Shown here: one piece after another, positions 35,032 to 47,299 of the stretch
How positions within the stretch are numbered: position 1 is the stretch's first letter
How the letters are laid out: each line of letters opens with the position of its first letter
Assembly (NCBI GenBank): GCA_039111635.1
Contig: JBCAQO010000012.1
Span: 682,001 to 746,000 of the forward strand
Reading direction: 5' to 3'
From: Heterobasidion occidentale
Lineage: Eukaryota; Basidiomycota; Agaricomycetes; Russulales; Bondarzewiaceae
Length of the DNA stretch: 64,000 nucleotides
Notes under the pieces: model-generated
What the model saw: the letters and a program-made list of their open reading frames with translations, nothing else
Databases searched by the model: none
What the model was told of the DNA's origin: nothing
Translations under genes and position numbers: made by a program

Positions 35032-37567
35032 TCACGGCTGGGAAGTAACGGGCTCGCCCGTCATGACGATCTTCATGTTCGACGCGTCGAGGCTGAAATT
35101 CTTACCCTGCAGCTCAAGCTCGATTTCTCCGTCAGTCTGTAGCTTTTCGAGCAGCAGAGCCATGGGCGTGGAGGCAGTCATCGTCGTAGCAGACGCGAGG
35201 GTGCCGGGGCAGTGGAGGAGACGGAGGTGTTCTCGACCGATTCTGTGGTAATAATGGACAACTCCACCAAGTATTGAGAGCACGGACATCGCAGCGGCGA
35301 GGAGATGGGTGGCGGTTGTACTGTCGTCAAAAAGAGGACGGGTGCAGCGATGAGGTATCCCATCAGGAAGTAGGTGAAGAGATAGCCCGTACCTCAACCA
35401 CAATCGTTTTTCAATAGATTGAACGTGAACATTGATTGGGTCGTTCGTGTCCACAAGATACACAAGTTTAGCAAGCATCGTGAGATAAGAGAGCTAAAGA
35501 TCCCCCAAAATGATCAAGGAATTCGCACTGGAATCAAGGACACTCACATATACAGTAGCAGATAGCTCCGTGAATGCGTTGTTTATAAACGTGGCCGTGA
35601 GCCCCTCCTGGCTCTGCACTGCATTCTGGAATATAGCAGCGGGCAGCTGCAGCTGGATCGCCTGCGCACGCAGGTTCACAAACGGGTCCGCCACGAGCTG
35701 GCTCTGCGTCCAGTTCAGGCCGTTGTACGCTTGCCCGTGTAGCGGCGCGCCCGTCAAGTTCCCCGCGTGCTGAGTGGGTGTGCCATCCACAGGCACGACG
35801 TCACTCAGCTTTTGCACACTCGTCAGGTTCGACGTGCTCAGGTCGACTGTAATCACAACATTATGCAGCGTGATTGACGGCGCGCACATGGTAACAGACG
35901 CCATCGCGGTGGGTTCGTATGTGAAGAACCAGAATATGACGGGCATGAACTCGACGGAGGTGTTGAACGCGGGACAGGGAGTCATGACCTGAGCACCGAA
36001 CAGGTGTTGCGAAGACTTATCGACGGTCCAGGAATACGCGCAGCCGCTGAATGTCACGCTGTTGGTCCATCCATTACCATCGGCATGTTGGCTCATTTGC
36101 ACGCCCTGTGGCGCATGCTCAGAGTTACAATAGAAGTAGAAAGGGTTGAGGGAACTCACTTGGTCTGGTCGACGACATCCAGTATCACTGAGGATGGCTG
36201 TTGTGATGGCGGAAACCGTTCCAGCCGTAGCGATGTCGAGGGGTAACTGCACTCCAACTTGCATGAGTCTCTTTCCCGCCGGTGCTATGTATGTTCACCC
36301 ACATCGAACTGGCCGACAGTGTACCCATCTCGCACGAATGCCACATCGCCAAGTCCATACAAGATTTTAGATGACGCAAACCCGGATGCGCCAAGGAACG
36401 CTAACCAGAACATTTTTTGAGCTACAACAGATTCTACGCGCGTGCGAACACGTACTTGTGAGATCCTGGAACTGCTGATTCTGGTTCAGTCCGATCTCTT
36501 GGAGGTTCTTGACGAATATGTTGGTGTGGGACGTCCATGTGTCCCGATTACGAGCAGCGCCGTCGCGAAGGTTGGAAGACCAAAGGTCATGGAATAGCCA
36601 TGAGCGACGACAATGCGACCAGGTAGTGGTGCTTGTTTGACTAACGCCTTTATCCATACAACAAAGTTCCTGCCACAATCACCGCGATGTTAATATAAAA
36701 ATAGAAATATGGGATAAGGTGAAAGCCGGCGCGTACGATGTACGGGTATAGTCGAGCAAGACACTGTGTTGCGCAGGGGAATCACCATGGATAAGATTGA
36801 CATACGGCTAAGATACAATATCAATTTGCATGAGAAGAGGACTTCATAATGTATGACTTTACCTGAAAGCGCTTGATTTCTACATCCGTCCTCGTCCAAA
36901 GACCAACAAGACTCATCGCAACGAATGACGGAGGGAAGGTCTATTCCCAAAACACCGCGATCACACAAACAGAGATTATGAATGGAAATGAAAATTAGCA
37001 TCTACACAAATGACAACAACCCCGCGGGTACGCACGTATACGTAATGCATAACGCCGTCTGACGACGAGAACTTTCCTTTCGTCGACCACCCTTCAGATT
37101 CATTCATTAAACTTATCATGCGCAAATGCGAAGCGGGCAGAGTGCGCACCGTTCCGTTTTTTTGTGCGCGCGTGAACAACCTCCAGTGTCACCGCAAGAG
37201 CAATGAGCACGAGTAGGTATAGGATCCAAAGAGGGGCTGAACTATGATCGGCCTCCAACCCTTGATGGTCCTGCGTAGCCTTGCCTCTATTCTCATCCGT
37301 CAGGACCCGACACGTAGGTTCAGGTTCGAGAGGAGTGTGAGAAGACGGAAAGTTCGAGGGGTTTAGAACAGCGGGACCATGTGTTAACAACAATCAAGAT
37401 AGGTAGCAGCGTATATGCGCACCTCCATCCTCACCATTCGCGTGCGGGGGGCTAGGTACTGTGATAGTATGCTCTGGCGTGTGTTCATCGGAATGAGACG
37501 GCGCTGCAGGTTTAGGCGAGCTTGTTTGACTGGGGGCCATCAAGTTTGCGTGGAGCTGTGAGGACAT
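35032..37567 (-). pseudogene. Second instance of membrane-protein gene B, with frameshifts
   Basis: Near-identical repeat of 25054-27595, with start ATG at 37565-37567 and the same TATA box upstream. The exons at 35032-35478 and 35494-36264 match copy B except for isolated substitutions. Indels at 36545-36655 disrupt the exon that reads NKHYLVALSSLMAIM in copy B, and one-base differences occur near 37137 and 37237. The shortened C-terminus (VTSQP then stop) is shared with copy B, so that lesion predates or is common to both. Confidence 0.72.
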
Positions 37568-40519
37568 CACAGAAAAACTAAGAGATGGTGAGTATCGAGG
37601 CTGCACTTCGTGTTATATATAAGCCCAGAGGCAATGCCTTGCAAGCAAGTGAAAATGCGACAAAGTCATCGGGTACCGGTGAGCAAGGCCCAGTACGATA
37701 AGTGGTGCAAGGTGCCTGACATTGCCCGCCGCGAGGGGCGCAAAAACAGATGGCACGATGCTCAATATCGACATATTTGGATTCAGAGGTCGACATGCGG
37801 CTACATTTTGAAGCTGCACGCAAAAAGAATAGAAAATGCGTGGAGATATACGCTAGAAATTTTCGATAGTCGATTATGGCGGAGCGCTGCGAACACAGCC
37901 CGGTCTTGTGCCATCGATCCCAGGACGAGCGAATTGCATGTTTCTGGAACGAGGTGGCACTTCACCTAGCTTTGCTGTAGCGTGACCGAGATCCATGGTT
38001 CTGGTGGGCGCATTTCGCTTGTCATGCGTCGTTCGCTGGGCTGCTGCGGCAGGCGCCGTGCGCGCAAACGCATCCCAGATTCCTTCTTGATGACGATAAC
38101 GCGGCCAAAGCGCACATATGCGTGTAAAGTTGGGTCCCCAAGCCCCAGCACTCTGACGATAACTCCTTGCCTGGCCTCGAGGCATATACGCTCAGAACCT
38201 CCGCATCGTCGCGTGATAGGAAGACATGGCTCCGACGAGCGCTTCGGGGGCGTTATCGTCATCGAGAAAAACTAAGATGTTAGCGGGTGATAACAAGCGA
38301 GATCCAGCGCGTTCATCGTACGCACGCATCAAGTTGGATCCTGAGCCCTAAGACTCCGACGATGGCTTCTCGCCCGGCCTCGAGGCTTATGTGTGCAAAG
38401 CCTCCGCACCATCACGCGTGCAGATCGCGATTATAAGCTCATCCATGCCTCCAAAATTGACAACCAAACGAGTCTGCACGTACCTAGTAATGATCTCGAT
38501 GACACAGCATCGGCGATGAGGTTGTACAATCTAAGAACGAGGCTGAGCCGAGAAAAGATGTCTCGTCGGACCGAGAGCGCTCAAAGGCCCCATCACGATA
38601 GAAGTGTCTTGGAAAGAGTCAAGGGCACTAGATTTAGTCACGCGCGAGGACACGGAAGGAAAGGAATAGTCCAGGAAACGCATTTTGGAACGGGTGGAAG
38701 AAACAGAGATATAACCGGTAGGCGAGGTCCTGTATGCTGATGCATGATGATGGGTTTTGCGAGCGCGCGCATCAGTGCCTGGTATGAGAAGACGAGGAGC
38801 TCGTCCTGCAGCTTGCCTCCAGTGCTGCAAGTTGACTTACCTGATTTAAGTGGACGGTAAAAATCCACATCCGAGTCATGCACAGGTTCTCGCGCGGAGG
38901 CAGAGCTTGTTCCTAGCTGCGACGATGCGTGTTCGTGTGCATGAAGAAGTCAGAACGCGCTGGACGTGGCCGTAGCAGAGAACTTACCTGAGTGTCGTGG
39001 TGGTCCGAGAGACCACAGCCCCCTACAACCGCACCCAGTGACCGTGCGACTGTTGTGTGACTCTGCTTGCGTTCGGTGTCACGCACATCTCGGCTCCCCA
39101 TCTCTCTTCCACGGTGCATCGACATATCACGAACAGGTACTCAATCGGGGCCTTTGCGATACCATTTTACGATCATCATACTTATCGATTCATGGCAGGC
39201 ACCCTTATTTTCCCCCAGCAAGAAATCTACGCAATCGTTCACGGCAGCTTGGGATCAATCCTCACGTACAAGGCGGACGCCAGGGACACCCGCGCTTACA
39301 TTTCTAGTCCCGACTTAGCAGGACACACCGTGTCGCCTCGGATTCTGATTCATGCACGCTTATCTGATCACCCTTAACGCCATACTTGTGCTGGAATTTC
39401 AGTAACAGTGCTGGATGGAAAATGTTCGGTGACACGATGTTGATCTTTTCCGGAAAAGGACACATATTTCTCATAATGTGTCAAGAACAAGCGAGGCAGC
39501 CGAGAAAACCAACCCAGCTAGGCGCTCACCGCTGCGCCATTCTGGCCGAGGTCAAGACTCATAGCTAGTACACAGGAGTCACACAAGGCCATAGCAGGCA
39601 GGCGAGAGCGCGATGAAGGGGAACGGAAGGCTACTTGCGAATGATGGGTCATGACGAAGCGCCGTGTGTGCAGGATGACAGAGGGAGCAGAGCCGGCTGA
39701 TCTGGAGGCGACCGAGGAAAAGCGTGCGGTCGAGCATAGATCAGGCAGACATCGAGGCAGAACATGCGCTGCCGTCGGATCGTGTACACTGGAAGGGTGA
39801 GGAGAATATTCAGATGCGCAGACAGCCTCTCGACAAGTGCGGGTTGGTAGTCGAGTCAAGGTACACGTTGCGAACTTTGCCTCCGGAGCCCCAGTAGCCA
39901 TTGTATCTTTAATCCAAGCAGATCGGCAACGGTGTCGAAAATCGCAGCAAGCAACGCACCGTAGACTATGCTGCATTCGAGGACCTTAGATGCGATTGTA
40001 GTAGTGAGTCTGCTATCGACCTTCCGAGAGCAGGCGTTCTCACAAACGAATCACCCGATACAGGCCCTACCACAATTCATAAGCTACAAGCCGAGCACGG
40101 AGTGATCAGTACAGACAAGAAAGCGGAGATTTCACGGACAGAGCACAAATGATTGGTAGATGTATCGAGCAGGTGAGTCCCACTCGCTATGCAACACACA
40201 CAGATGCTGAACATTCTGCCCCCAAAAATCTCATTCCCCTCCCTCATGGATAATTTCAATCGCTGCTCCCTAGGACATCGAACTCGGCGCTCAATCTTGG
40301 GTTGCACCCGCCGCGATATAGGCAGACGGTTGAGACGCGATCCCTGACTCCGCTTCGACTCTTAAAAAAGGAACGGCAAGAGATGATATACTCCGTTGGT
40401 CGATCTTTTTGGAAACGTACAAGAGCAGTGGATATAATTTCTGCTTGAACCTCTCAAAGAGAAGTAGAAAGAAGTGATATTTCGCTGGTCAACGGTGAAG
40501 AGTCTACGTAAAAGACAGC
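37568..40519. other. Repeat of the block B downstream DNA
   Basis: This is the same content as 27651-30552, with only scattered differences and no confident gene. Open frames at 37966-38262, 38531-38830 and 39518-39976 correspond to those at 27995, 28561 and 29549. Confidence 0.35.
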
Positions 40520-43461
40520 AGGTGAGTACACGAAATGCAAACCATTGTATGAAGGGGAAGCCGATAGTCGAGCGACAAAAACAACTCACCCTGCATCCTC
40601 TGTACCCAACCATCCCGTCCCAGACTTTATGTACCCAGCCACCCTATCTTCAAATACCGGCCTCGAGTTTGATCTTCGAGGCAAATTGGTATTTAGCTCG
40701 GCACTCTGTGACGACGGTCGATATCTCTGGCGTTGATGGCCTCGCCCGAACGATAGCATCACAGTTCGGTGGGGTAATGGTCACAACCATACTACTGCTA
40801 CTCAGAAGGCATCAAACAGATCAAAAGCTCGCTTTAGCGTTTCGTGCACGATATCCACGAGACCAAGCGACCTCCAGGTGGCGACACGACCCAATGGCGG
40901 TGTCGCGCGCGCGCCGATGGCAGCTCAAGCGGTGCTGGTCGAGTAAGGGATAGTTCGGCGACGGAATGATGATAGACATCAGAGCTGTACTTGATTATCA
41001 CATACAGCATTGCCGTGGGCTGCAGACGGGTCTCGGGCGTCACGCTCGATAGCAGTGTCGTCGCAAAACATTCGCCAATGCAGTGTACAGTGACGGGGCT
41101 AGAAATGAACTGCCCACTCCAATTCCGCACTCCTGCACGGCGACGGTTCTTCGGGGCCGCGCTGGACGTCAGCATAGGTGGACAAAATGTAGCTATCGAC
41201 CGCATGATAGAGACGGACTGGCCACTGTGTTTGGCCGCCGTATAGGTATCTCGGCGGGGCGCCGATGCCTCTTTGGGGCCAGGTTGAATGTCAACGGAGG
41301 CGAAGGTCCTTGTGCCGACGGCTGTACAGCGACGAGAGCCGATCCTGCTGCGAGGAATTCCTTGAAGTCGGAAGTCCTTGTCGTATAGTCGTTAGGAGTG
41401 AAGGCATGGCCCTCGGTGTCTTCACGGGCTCCAATCAACCTGCTGTGTGCTGCTTTGAGCTGCGCAGGGAAGGCGTCTGTATCCGAAGCGGAGCGCTTGC
41501 GACTCTAGCACTAGTGGGAGAAATCATGCGTCAATACTAATGCCTTTCATGCCACAGCAGATGAAGGTAAAATTATGATCTTGGAGCCCTTGAGAATGAA
41601 TCATGTGTCTGTCACGGTGTTCGCTCTTTCCCGGTGATAAAGCTTGAGTCAAGGGTGTCGTGTTTGAGGATGAGAAGAAGGAAGGGGTGAGAGCGTTGGT
41701 AAGGTCTCTATTCTCATACAAGAGGCGTTAGGGTAGCGTCAAATATGTGGCGACTAATCTTAGAATTACATTCAGATCACGTCTCAACTCGACATCAGCT
41801 TGGCCTCCCTCCGGCAGACCCGCGAAATTGGAGATTATAGATTCTTGACCCGCGTACGAACAAAGGGAACTCCATCAAGCTCTATCTCCATTGTTCGCGG
41901 TGGCAAACACCGTAAGTAACAGCGGTGTGAATCTGCTTCCGAGGTTTAGCTTCCACCGGCGTGTCGCCCTTGTAAAAAAAGTGGTGGAGAAGCGCCGTAC
42001 CACAACCTCGAGCTGCTGCCTCCGGACACGACAACCAATGCGCGGCATCACGATTTACAGGATTTTGCCACCCGTTCCGTTTTCAGGACGGCGGAGGGCT
42101 TCTCTAGGCCCTTCAGTCATTGGGTCCTTCGGGGGTCCACTCATCATTATCACCCCAGTACGTATGAGTACGTACATGCTTTGCCATCCCACTTTGAACG
42201 CTTGCTCCAAGCAATGGCTGAACACAGAGCATCGTTCTCTTCTCGGAGCCTATTCTCACGCGTGAAAGGCGGGCAGCACGTCGCCCTCTCGTAGATTTCC
42301 CATCCAGCCTTGTCAGATTCACCGAGTTTCCCATCAGAAGAACATCTTCGCCGCTTTTTTCGTGCCGAGGAAGACGATGCCACCACTGCCGGCCTACAGG
42401 CCAATGCTCAGTCGTCGGATCTGGTCTTGAGTCCGTAGTAGAGGGCCTAGTCAGGGAACATTACTCGCAAGTGATGAGTTGTTCTACGAGATGCACTATA
42501 CACAATGAGTTCAAAAGCTCGACGTTACTATCCCAGTGCATATACTACACCTTATTTCAGCCTTCTTCGTTGATCTCAAGGCTCCGGGATGCCTCGTGTT
42601 CAAAGCGTGAGCACTTCCCATCTTCACTGCATATATGTCGTGTCCGTGTCTATGCCATTTTTGTCACTTTGACCTTGTCGTGGCGCGCAAACGAGAAATT
42701 GTCGAAAACTGTTCAAACTCAAGAGCCAGCACAATGAGGATGTACACGGCGGAAGCTTCGCGATCTCCTGATGTGACGCAGACTGCCGCAAAGACCTGCG
42801 CCCAAGAAACACGAAACCCAGTCTATCGCTCTTCAACTGTCCCTAAAATAGCAAAGGATAGAAAAAAATTACTCGGTGGGGCAAGCCTGAGAGTACATTT
42901 GAGAGCAAGAAGATGATAGCAGCGCCACAGGCTCGGTCAGGTGTCATTGTGCGCGGACGGTACTGAAGAGACTAAATCTTCGACGCATCTAATCCAGGCG
43001 CCGCTCAGCGCTCAATAGTGACCACTGTCAGCCTGAGCCACTGCCCCAATCCGTCTTGCCAGAAGAGAATTCGAAACAGTATCCACTGGAATAACAGTCC
43101 TTGGACTGAGGTGTCCATAGACATCTTGATCCACGATCTATCGTGAAGGGTCGAGTCCCGAGTTAGAACTTTTTTCGGTACACAAGTCAGAGCCGAGGTC
43201 GAAAGCTATGTGCACTTGAGACCGAGGGCAAAGAACATTGTCCTCCGTCCAAGCAATGGGGCTTGGCTGGTCCCGGTGGCTTGGGCACAGGAAAAGCGAA
43301 TGACATGAATAAGGTTCCCCTGATGCTAAGCGCAACAAAGCAGACAAAGCGACCGGACGCGGTTCGCGAATCTACAAAAAGGCGGCGGACGTGCGAGAGC
43401 CACTCCTTCTCAAACTCCCTTCCCACTTTCAACCCTCCCCATTGGAGATTCTTTATACAGG
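40520..43461. other. 2.9 kb of unexplained sequence
   Basis: This unique sequence lies to the right of the near-identical repeat. Open frames of 80-160 codons occur on both strands (for example 40474-40953 plus, 40834-41205 minus, 41193-41438 minus, 41891-42265 plus). Adjacent fragments on the same strand fall in different frames. None has a motif I recognise. The right end, about 43.2-43.46 kb, must hold the zinc-finger gene promoter. A decayed gene is possible but unproved. Confidence 0.35.
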
Positions 43462-44825
43462 ATGCCTTACTTGCCATACTTGCCCAACTTGCCCTACTTG
43501 CCTTTCGTCGAAGTCCTAGCCGCATTCTGCCCCACAGACTTCGTCGGCGCCCAACTGTTCGCCACAAACTCATTGGACAGTCAGCATTTCGACAATTTTG
43601 ACGAACGCTCTCAGGGGAGCGACTTCATTAGCGGCCCACCAACATCCGGCATCCCTCTCAGACTCGATGAGGACGAATTCTTTCAGGGTCCGTCCGGGTC
43701 GAGCTTCCTCACCGATTTGGACCCTGGCATGCACTCCGATACAACCATGCCGCAGGGTATGGGAACCGGTGGTCGGGTGGTCAAGGACCCCGCGGTTGTC
43801 AAGGAGGAAGAGACACACCTCTCTAGCAAAGAATTGCTGTTTGTGGCCGATGAAGTGAACAAACCAACTGTGGCAGCTGTTGGCAAGCGGCGCGTCAGAA
43901 AGGGTGAGCCCATGATTCTTATCTTTACGCTACCAAACTTGTACTCATTATATCGCCCCCAACCACCCTCCCTCTCTGTCCCCGTGCTGCATCATCTTTG
44001 CCGATTGTGACTCCCCGCAACCTCCTTGCGCCTTCTTCGTTAGCAGAAAAGTCTCGCATACAGTTTGTGTCCCCGAAAATTGCGGGATCAAAAAGGCGCA
44101 CAGAAGAAGATCGCCCGGACAAGAGACCATCCCTCAAGCGTGCGAGGCGATCAGTACAGGGCGGAGGGCCATCTTCCTCGAAGGCGACGTCGAGCACTGC
44201 ATCAAATGAGTGCCACGAAACCTCCACCGACCGTGAGGGCAATACCCTCAAGCGAGACAAATCAAAATCAAGGATGACAGACTTGGAGGACGGTGTCCCC
44301 AAAGACCGATCACTTCTCGACCATGTTCAAGTGTCGGCCCAAGGGCATCTGCCATCCCAGCCGACGGCCCCGGGACGAGATATGTGGGGACCCAGGCAGG
44401 CGCCGTTCATGTCGACAGAGTTCAACTGCTTCGACTGCAAAGAAGGCTTTTACCAGAAGCCAGAGTGGAAGCAGCACTTTCGCACGGATAAGCATGCCAG
44501 ACAAGTGGCCCAGATCAAAGGCATCAAAGGAAAGGTCAAGGGCCCCAAGCCTTTCAAGTGCCAGGAGCAAGATTGCACGTCGGCGTTCGGCCGGAATGAC
44601 GAGTTGATAAGGCACAGACGATCTGTGCACAAGATCGTTATCGAGCTGCCACGGAAGAAGGTGAAGGAGACAAGGGCGAAGGAGAAAAAGGCGAAGGAGA
44701 AAAAAGCGAAGACGAAAACAAAGGTGAAGGTGGAAGAGACGAAGGCAAAGGCAAAGGCAAAGGCAAAGGAGAGAAAGGCAAAGGCGACGGGGACCAAGAC
44801 GAGGACGGCCAGAGGAAAGAACTGA
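43462..44825 (+). CDS. C2H2 zinc-finger protein with Lys-rich tail
   Basis: Probable nuclear DNA- or RNA-binding protein. The ATG at 43462 begins a curious Tyr-Leu-Pro repeat (MPYLPYLPNLPYLPF). Exon 1 ends at 43903 (RKG) and exon 2 starts at 44047, giving RKEKSRIQFVSPKIAGSKRR in frame. The middle is acidic/Ser-rich with basic clusters that look like nuclear targeting signals. Two zinc fingers follow: FNCFDCKEGFYQKPEWKQHF with HFRTDKH (Cys-x2-Cys, then two His) and FKCQEQDCTSAF with IRHRRSVH (Cys-x4-Cys, His-x4-His). The last 60 or so residues are almost only Lys, Ala, Glu and Thr (KAKAKAKAKE-type). The stop TGA is at 44823-44825. I can assign no target. The minus-strand frames 44310-44885 and 44450-44860 are mirror images of the Lys-rich tail. 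Confidence 0.85.
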
Positions 44826-45404
44826 CAGGGAGTCGCCACTTTTATGCGCTTGTCTTCCACTTCCCACCCCCACTTTGCCGTACAACCTTCCGTCCTCTAA
44901 TCGATCGTGTGCTCATTCCCTTTCTCACCTTACCATCTCAGATACCCACGGATGCTCTTGCACTCGATCGGGTCGATGCGGATGTGGCAATGTGCTCATT
45001 CGTATGACGGTTTCTCGCTATTCGTCGATCTGCGCTGGGAGAAGGCGGACTTATTTATCTGTTTATTTACAATCTTCGGCTTACATTTCGTCTGTATGAA
45101 TCAACATACTGTGTCCTTGCCGTGTCCAGATCGAAGTTGCTCGTGTTCTTGTGGCGAAGGGGAAAGGGAGACCTGAAGTGGTATGTGGGAGGTCGAGGAG
45201 GTGCAATGAGCGCTGAGCCTCTTCGCCGCGTCAGTGCCGCGTCTCGTCTACAGTAAGTCCTGTCCCTATGCTCTCATGGTCGCCACTTCGTTTATTTTAA
45301 ATGAGACTTGCTTCAATCATTTTGAACTGGACTTTCATCAGAGTCTGAGAGCAGGGTTTATACGGTAGTTTCGCGATGCTCAATCACTGGTAGGCGGTCG
45401 ACAA
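44826..45404. other. Intergenic region
   Basis: 3' flank of the zinc-finger gene. Short open frames (44875-45099, 44907-45176) lack motifs. I see nothing else. Confidence 0.4.
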
Positions 45405-46035
45405 AGCCATGCGCTTGCATACTCTACGCGCGGGCTGTCAGACCCTATATCGACGCGTTTCCCACCTCGCACACCCAATGATATTCCCCATCCTTCCACT
45501 ATACGGCCCTTCTCGTGATCTGCACAGGGTCGAGGACATACTGCCTGGCACCTTCGAAGTCGAGAAGGTCTTCATCCGCTCGCTTGCGACGGACCCGCAC
45601 GGGTTCCGCATCCTCCCAGACTTGAAATTGAAACCTCCTGACCATCTCCACGCTCTATCTCGTGGCAATCATGCTCGGACGCGTGCGCAGGTCCCAATGG
45701 TCAAGAGCACCCAGCTTACAGGATTGTCAAGTAACGCTAGGCGCGGGAGACCAGCGAGCCCCGGTGTTTTGTGCATTATCAGCTGAGCTCCTGTCCGTCT
45801 TGCGCGGGCAGGCACTGAATATCATACGGGTGTTGGCCCCAGATCATTTCCACATGCACATCGTCAACGCGAACTACGTGGGCCCTGGGGGAATGTCTGT
45901 GGGCCAAGCCCACTTGCTTGACGAGATCCGTAGTAAGCCCCGTCGCCCCTCAATACTTCCTGCCTTATTCTATCCCCGGACTTGTCTACTCCCGCGCGCA
46001 GGTCGAGCTCGATCCAGAGTCGGTGCCCTCGGCAT
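45405..46035 (+). pseudogene. DcpS pseudogene
   Basis: Diverged copy of the central and 3' parts of the gene at 19619-21020. Recognisable pieces are ARAVRPYIDAFPTSHTQ, RVEDILPGTFEVEKVFIRSL and DPHGFRILPDLK, then, after frameshifts, APDHFHMHIVNANYVGPGGM and SVGQAHLLDEI. The N-terminal exons are missing. The stretch after LPDLK has lost the family pattern, the frame changes at least twice, and the piece before the HIT motif ends in a stop near 45786. It lies upstream of the small unknown gene family, exactly as DcpS does at 19.6-21.9 kb, so it came with the same block duplication. Confidence 0.82.
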
Positions 46036-46490
46036 GTCCTCTCGTTCAAGCGATCATCACACTTGGCTTCATGGATGTCTAGGTTCGACAATAGCCATGT
46101 TAACGGCACGACCAGGGAAAGTATTGAGTTTTTTCTGTGAGCAATACGAGGCTTCTCGAGTGGACCAACATCAGTGGTTCGGTGTCTTGTTCTGGCTCGA
46201 CAAAGTTACCCAGATCTCAACATGTCATTGATGGCTCTCCGGCAGGCGGAATGTGTTCGGAACAAGCGACCATGCTGAGTGTCTAGCAACCTAAGGTATG
46301 ACAACAATGCGTGGACGAAGCTGCACTGGATAGCAATGTGGAACCTACAATATACAAGATCATGCGCCAGAACACAAAACACAGCAAGTCAATGAAACAA
46401 AGCAATGCGACAGAGTACGAAAAACGTTATCTGGAGACTGTCACGCGGATCTACAGCTTTAGAACTGTCCATCCGCGATTCAATATATTC

Positions 46491-47209
46491 TCATTCGCTC
46501 TCTTCAGCATCGCCATTGTCCGAGCCTGTGACCGTGGACGGGGGCGGTGATGGAGGCCTCAGAGTCTCGGCATCGCTTTCAGCCTCGTCGTCCCATACGA
46601 ATGGCGGCGGATAAATCTCGTGCCCGTCTTCATCAAGGGGAAGTGAAGCACCAGGAAGCCTCTCTGATTAGAGAATAAAATCGTTAGAGACAGTCAGAGG
46701 GGAGAGATATGTTACATACCATAATTTGGCACCGCTTTAACATCCCACCCCGGCAGCGAATTGATCGACATTGCCCAGTAATCTGCGCGCGGCTTAGACA
46801 CCTTTCGCATGATCGGTGGCACATCTCCATCCGTCGATGGCCACCATATGGGCTCGCCTTCGGCACCCACAACTTCCTTGAAGTACTCCAGACGCGCGGT
46901 GTCCTCCTTCGACCGTTCCGATGGATGCATAGAGTAAGGAAGTGACCAACATAGGCAAGATTTTGAATTGGAGATCCACACCGGCGACATCCTCAGTCCC
47001 GGAATACCAAGCTTTTCAATAAGCCGCTTCCCGACCGAGCGTGCCGCCTCAAACTCATTGGATCGAATGAGTTGATCGCGAATGCTCTCAGGATAAAGGG
47101 CCAGTTCTGCAGGGTTAGGCTTGCCAATGATCTTGAGTGATATTGCTAGCTCCCGCAGCCAAGGTTCGTCGACCAGATAGCCTAAGATCATGTCATCGAC
47201 AATCATCAT
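46491..47209 (-). CDS. Small protein of unknown function, family copy 2
   Basis: The main exon reads GYLVDEPWLRELAISLKIIG, GKPNPAELALYPESIRDQLI, RLEYFKEVVGAEGEPIWWPS and RADYWAMSINSLPGWDVKAV. It is spliced at 46737/46677 onto a last exon ERLPGASLPLDEDGHEIYPP. The tail is acidic and Pro/Ser-rich (RPPSPPPSTVTGSDNGDAEE), ending at TGA 46491-46493. An ATG at about 47206 is in frame, but all copies carry TTAG just before GGCTATCTG, so the main exon may instead start at an acceptor there, with a short first exon near 47290 (MVQLFRFDPLT). I do not recognise the family. The WWPS and WAMSINSLPGW stretches would make good search seeds. Confidence 0.65.
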
Positions 47210-47299
47210 GAGTCTTCTTACGGATCATGAACATTATAATACGATAGAGATCGCTAGTCACTTACTGTCAGAGGGTCGAAACGAAACAGTTGAACCATG

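Larger units (their letters stand above)
30653..40519. repeat. Near-identical 9.9 kb segment, second copy (starts at the N gap)
   Basis: These 9867 bases repeat 20672-30552 in the same orientation. The copy starts at the first base after the gap, inside a DcpS intron. Differences are isolated: for example CCCTAG to CCTAG at the start, AAGCAAGC to AAGCAGAACGC near 31220, GTCCCATT to GTCCATT near 32830, GGGCGGG to GGCGGG near 33370, and a cluster of indels at 36545-36655. Most differences that touch genes break a frame that is intact in the first copy. Confidence 0.95.

Noticed and set aside
30653..40519. A recent, biologically real tandem duplication as the first explanation
   Set aside because: The repeat boundaries coincide exactly with both edges of a 100 N placeholder, which an assembly overlap explains without coincidence. 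Kept only as an alternative until reads are checked.
43187..43573. 128-codon minus-strand frame upstream of the zinc-finger gene
   Set aside because: It overlaps the first exon and promoter of that gene on the other strand and has no motif.
44310..44885. Minus-strand frame rich in Leu/Cys/Arg opposite the zinc-finger gene
   Set aside because: It is the mirror of the Lys-rich repeat tail of the plus-strand gene, hence its monotonous Leu-Cys-Leu composition.
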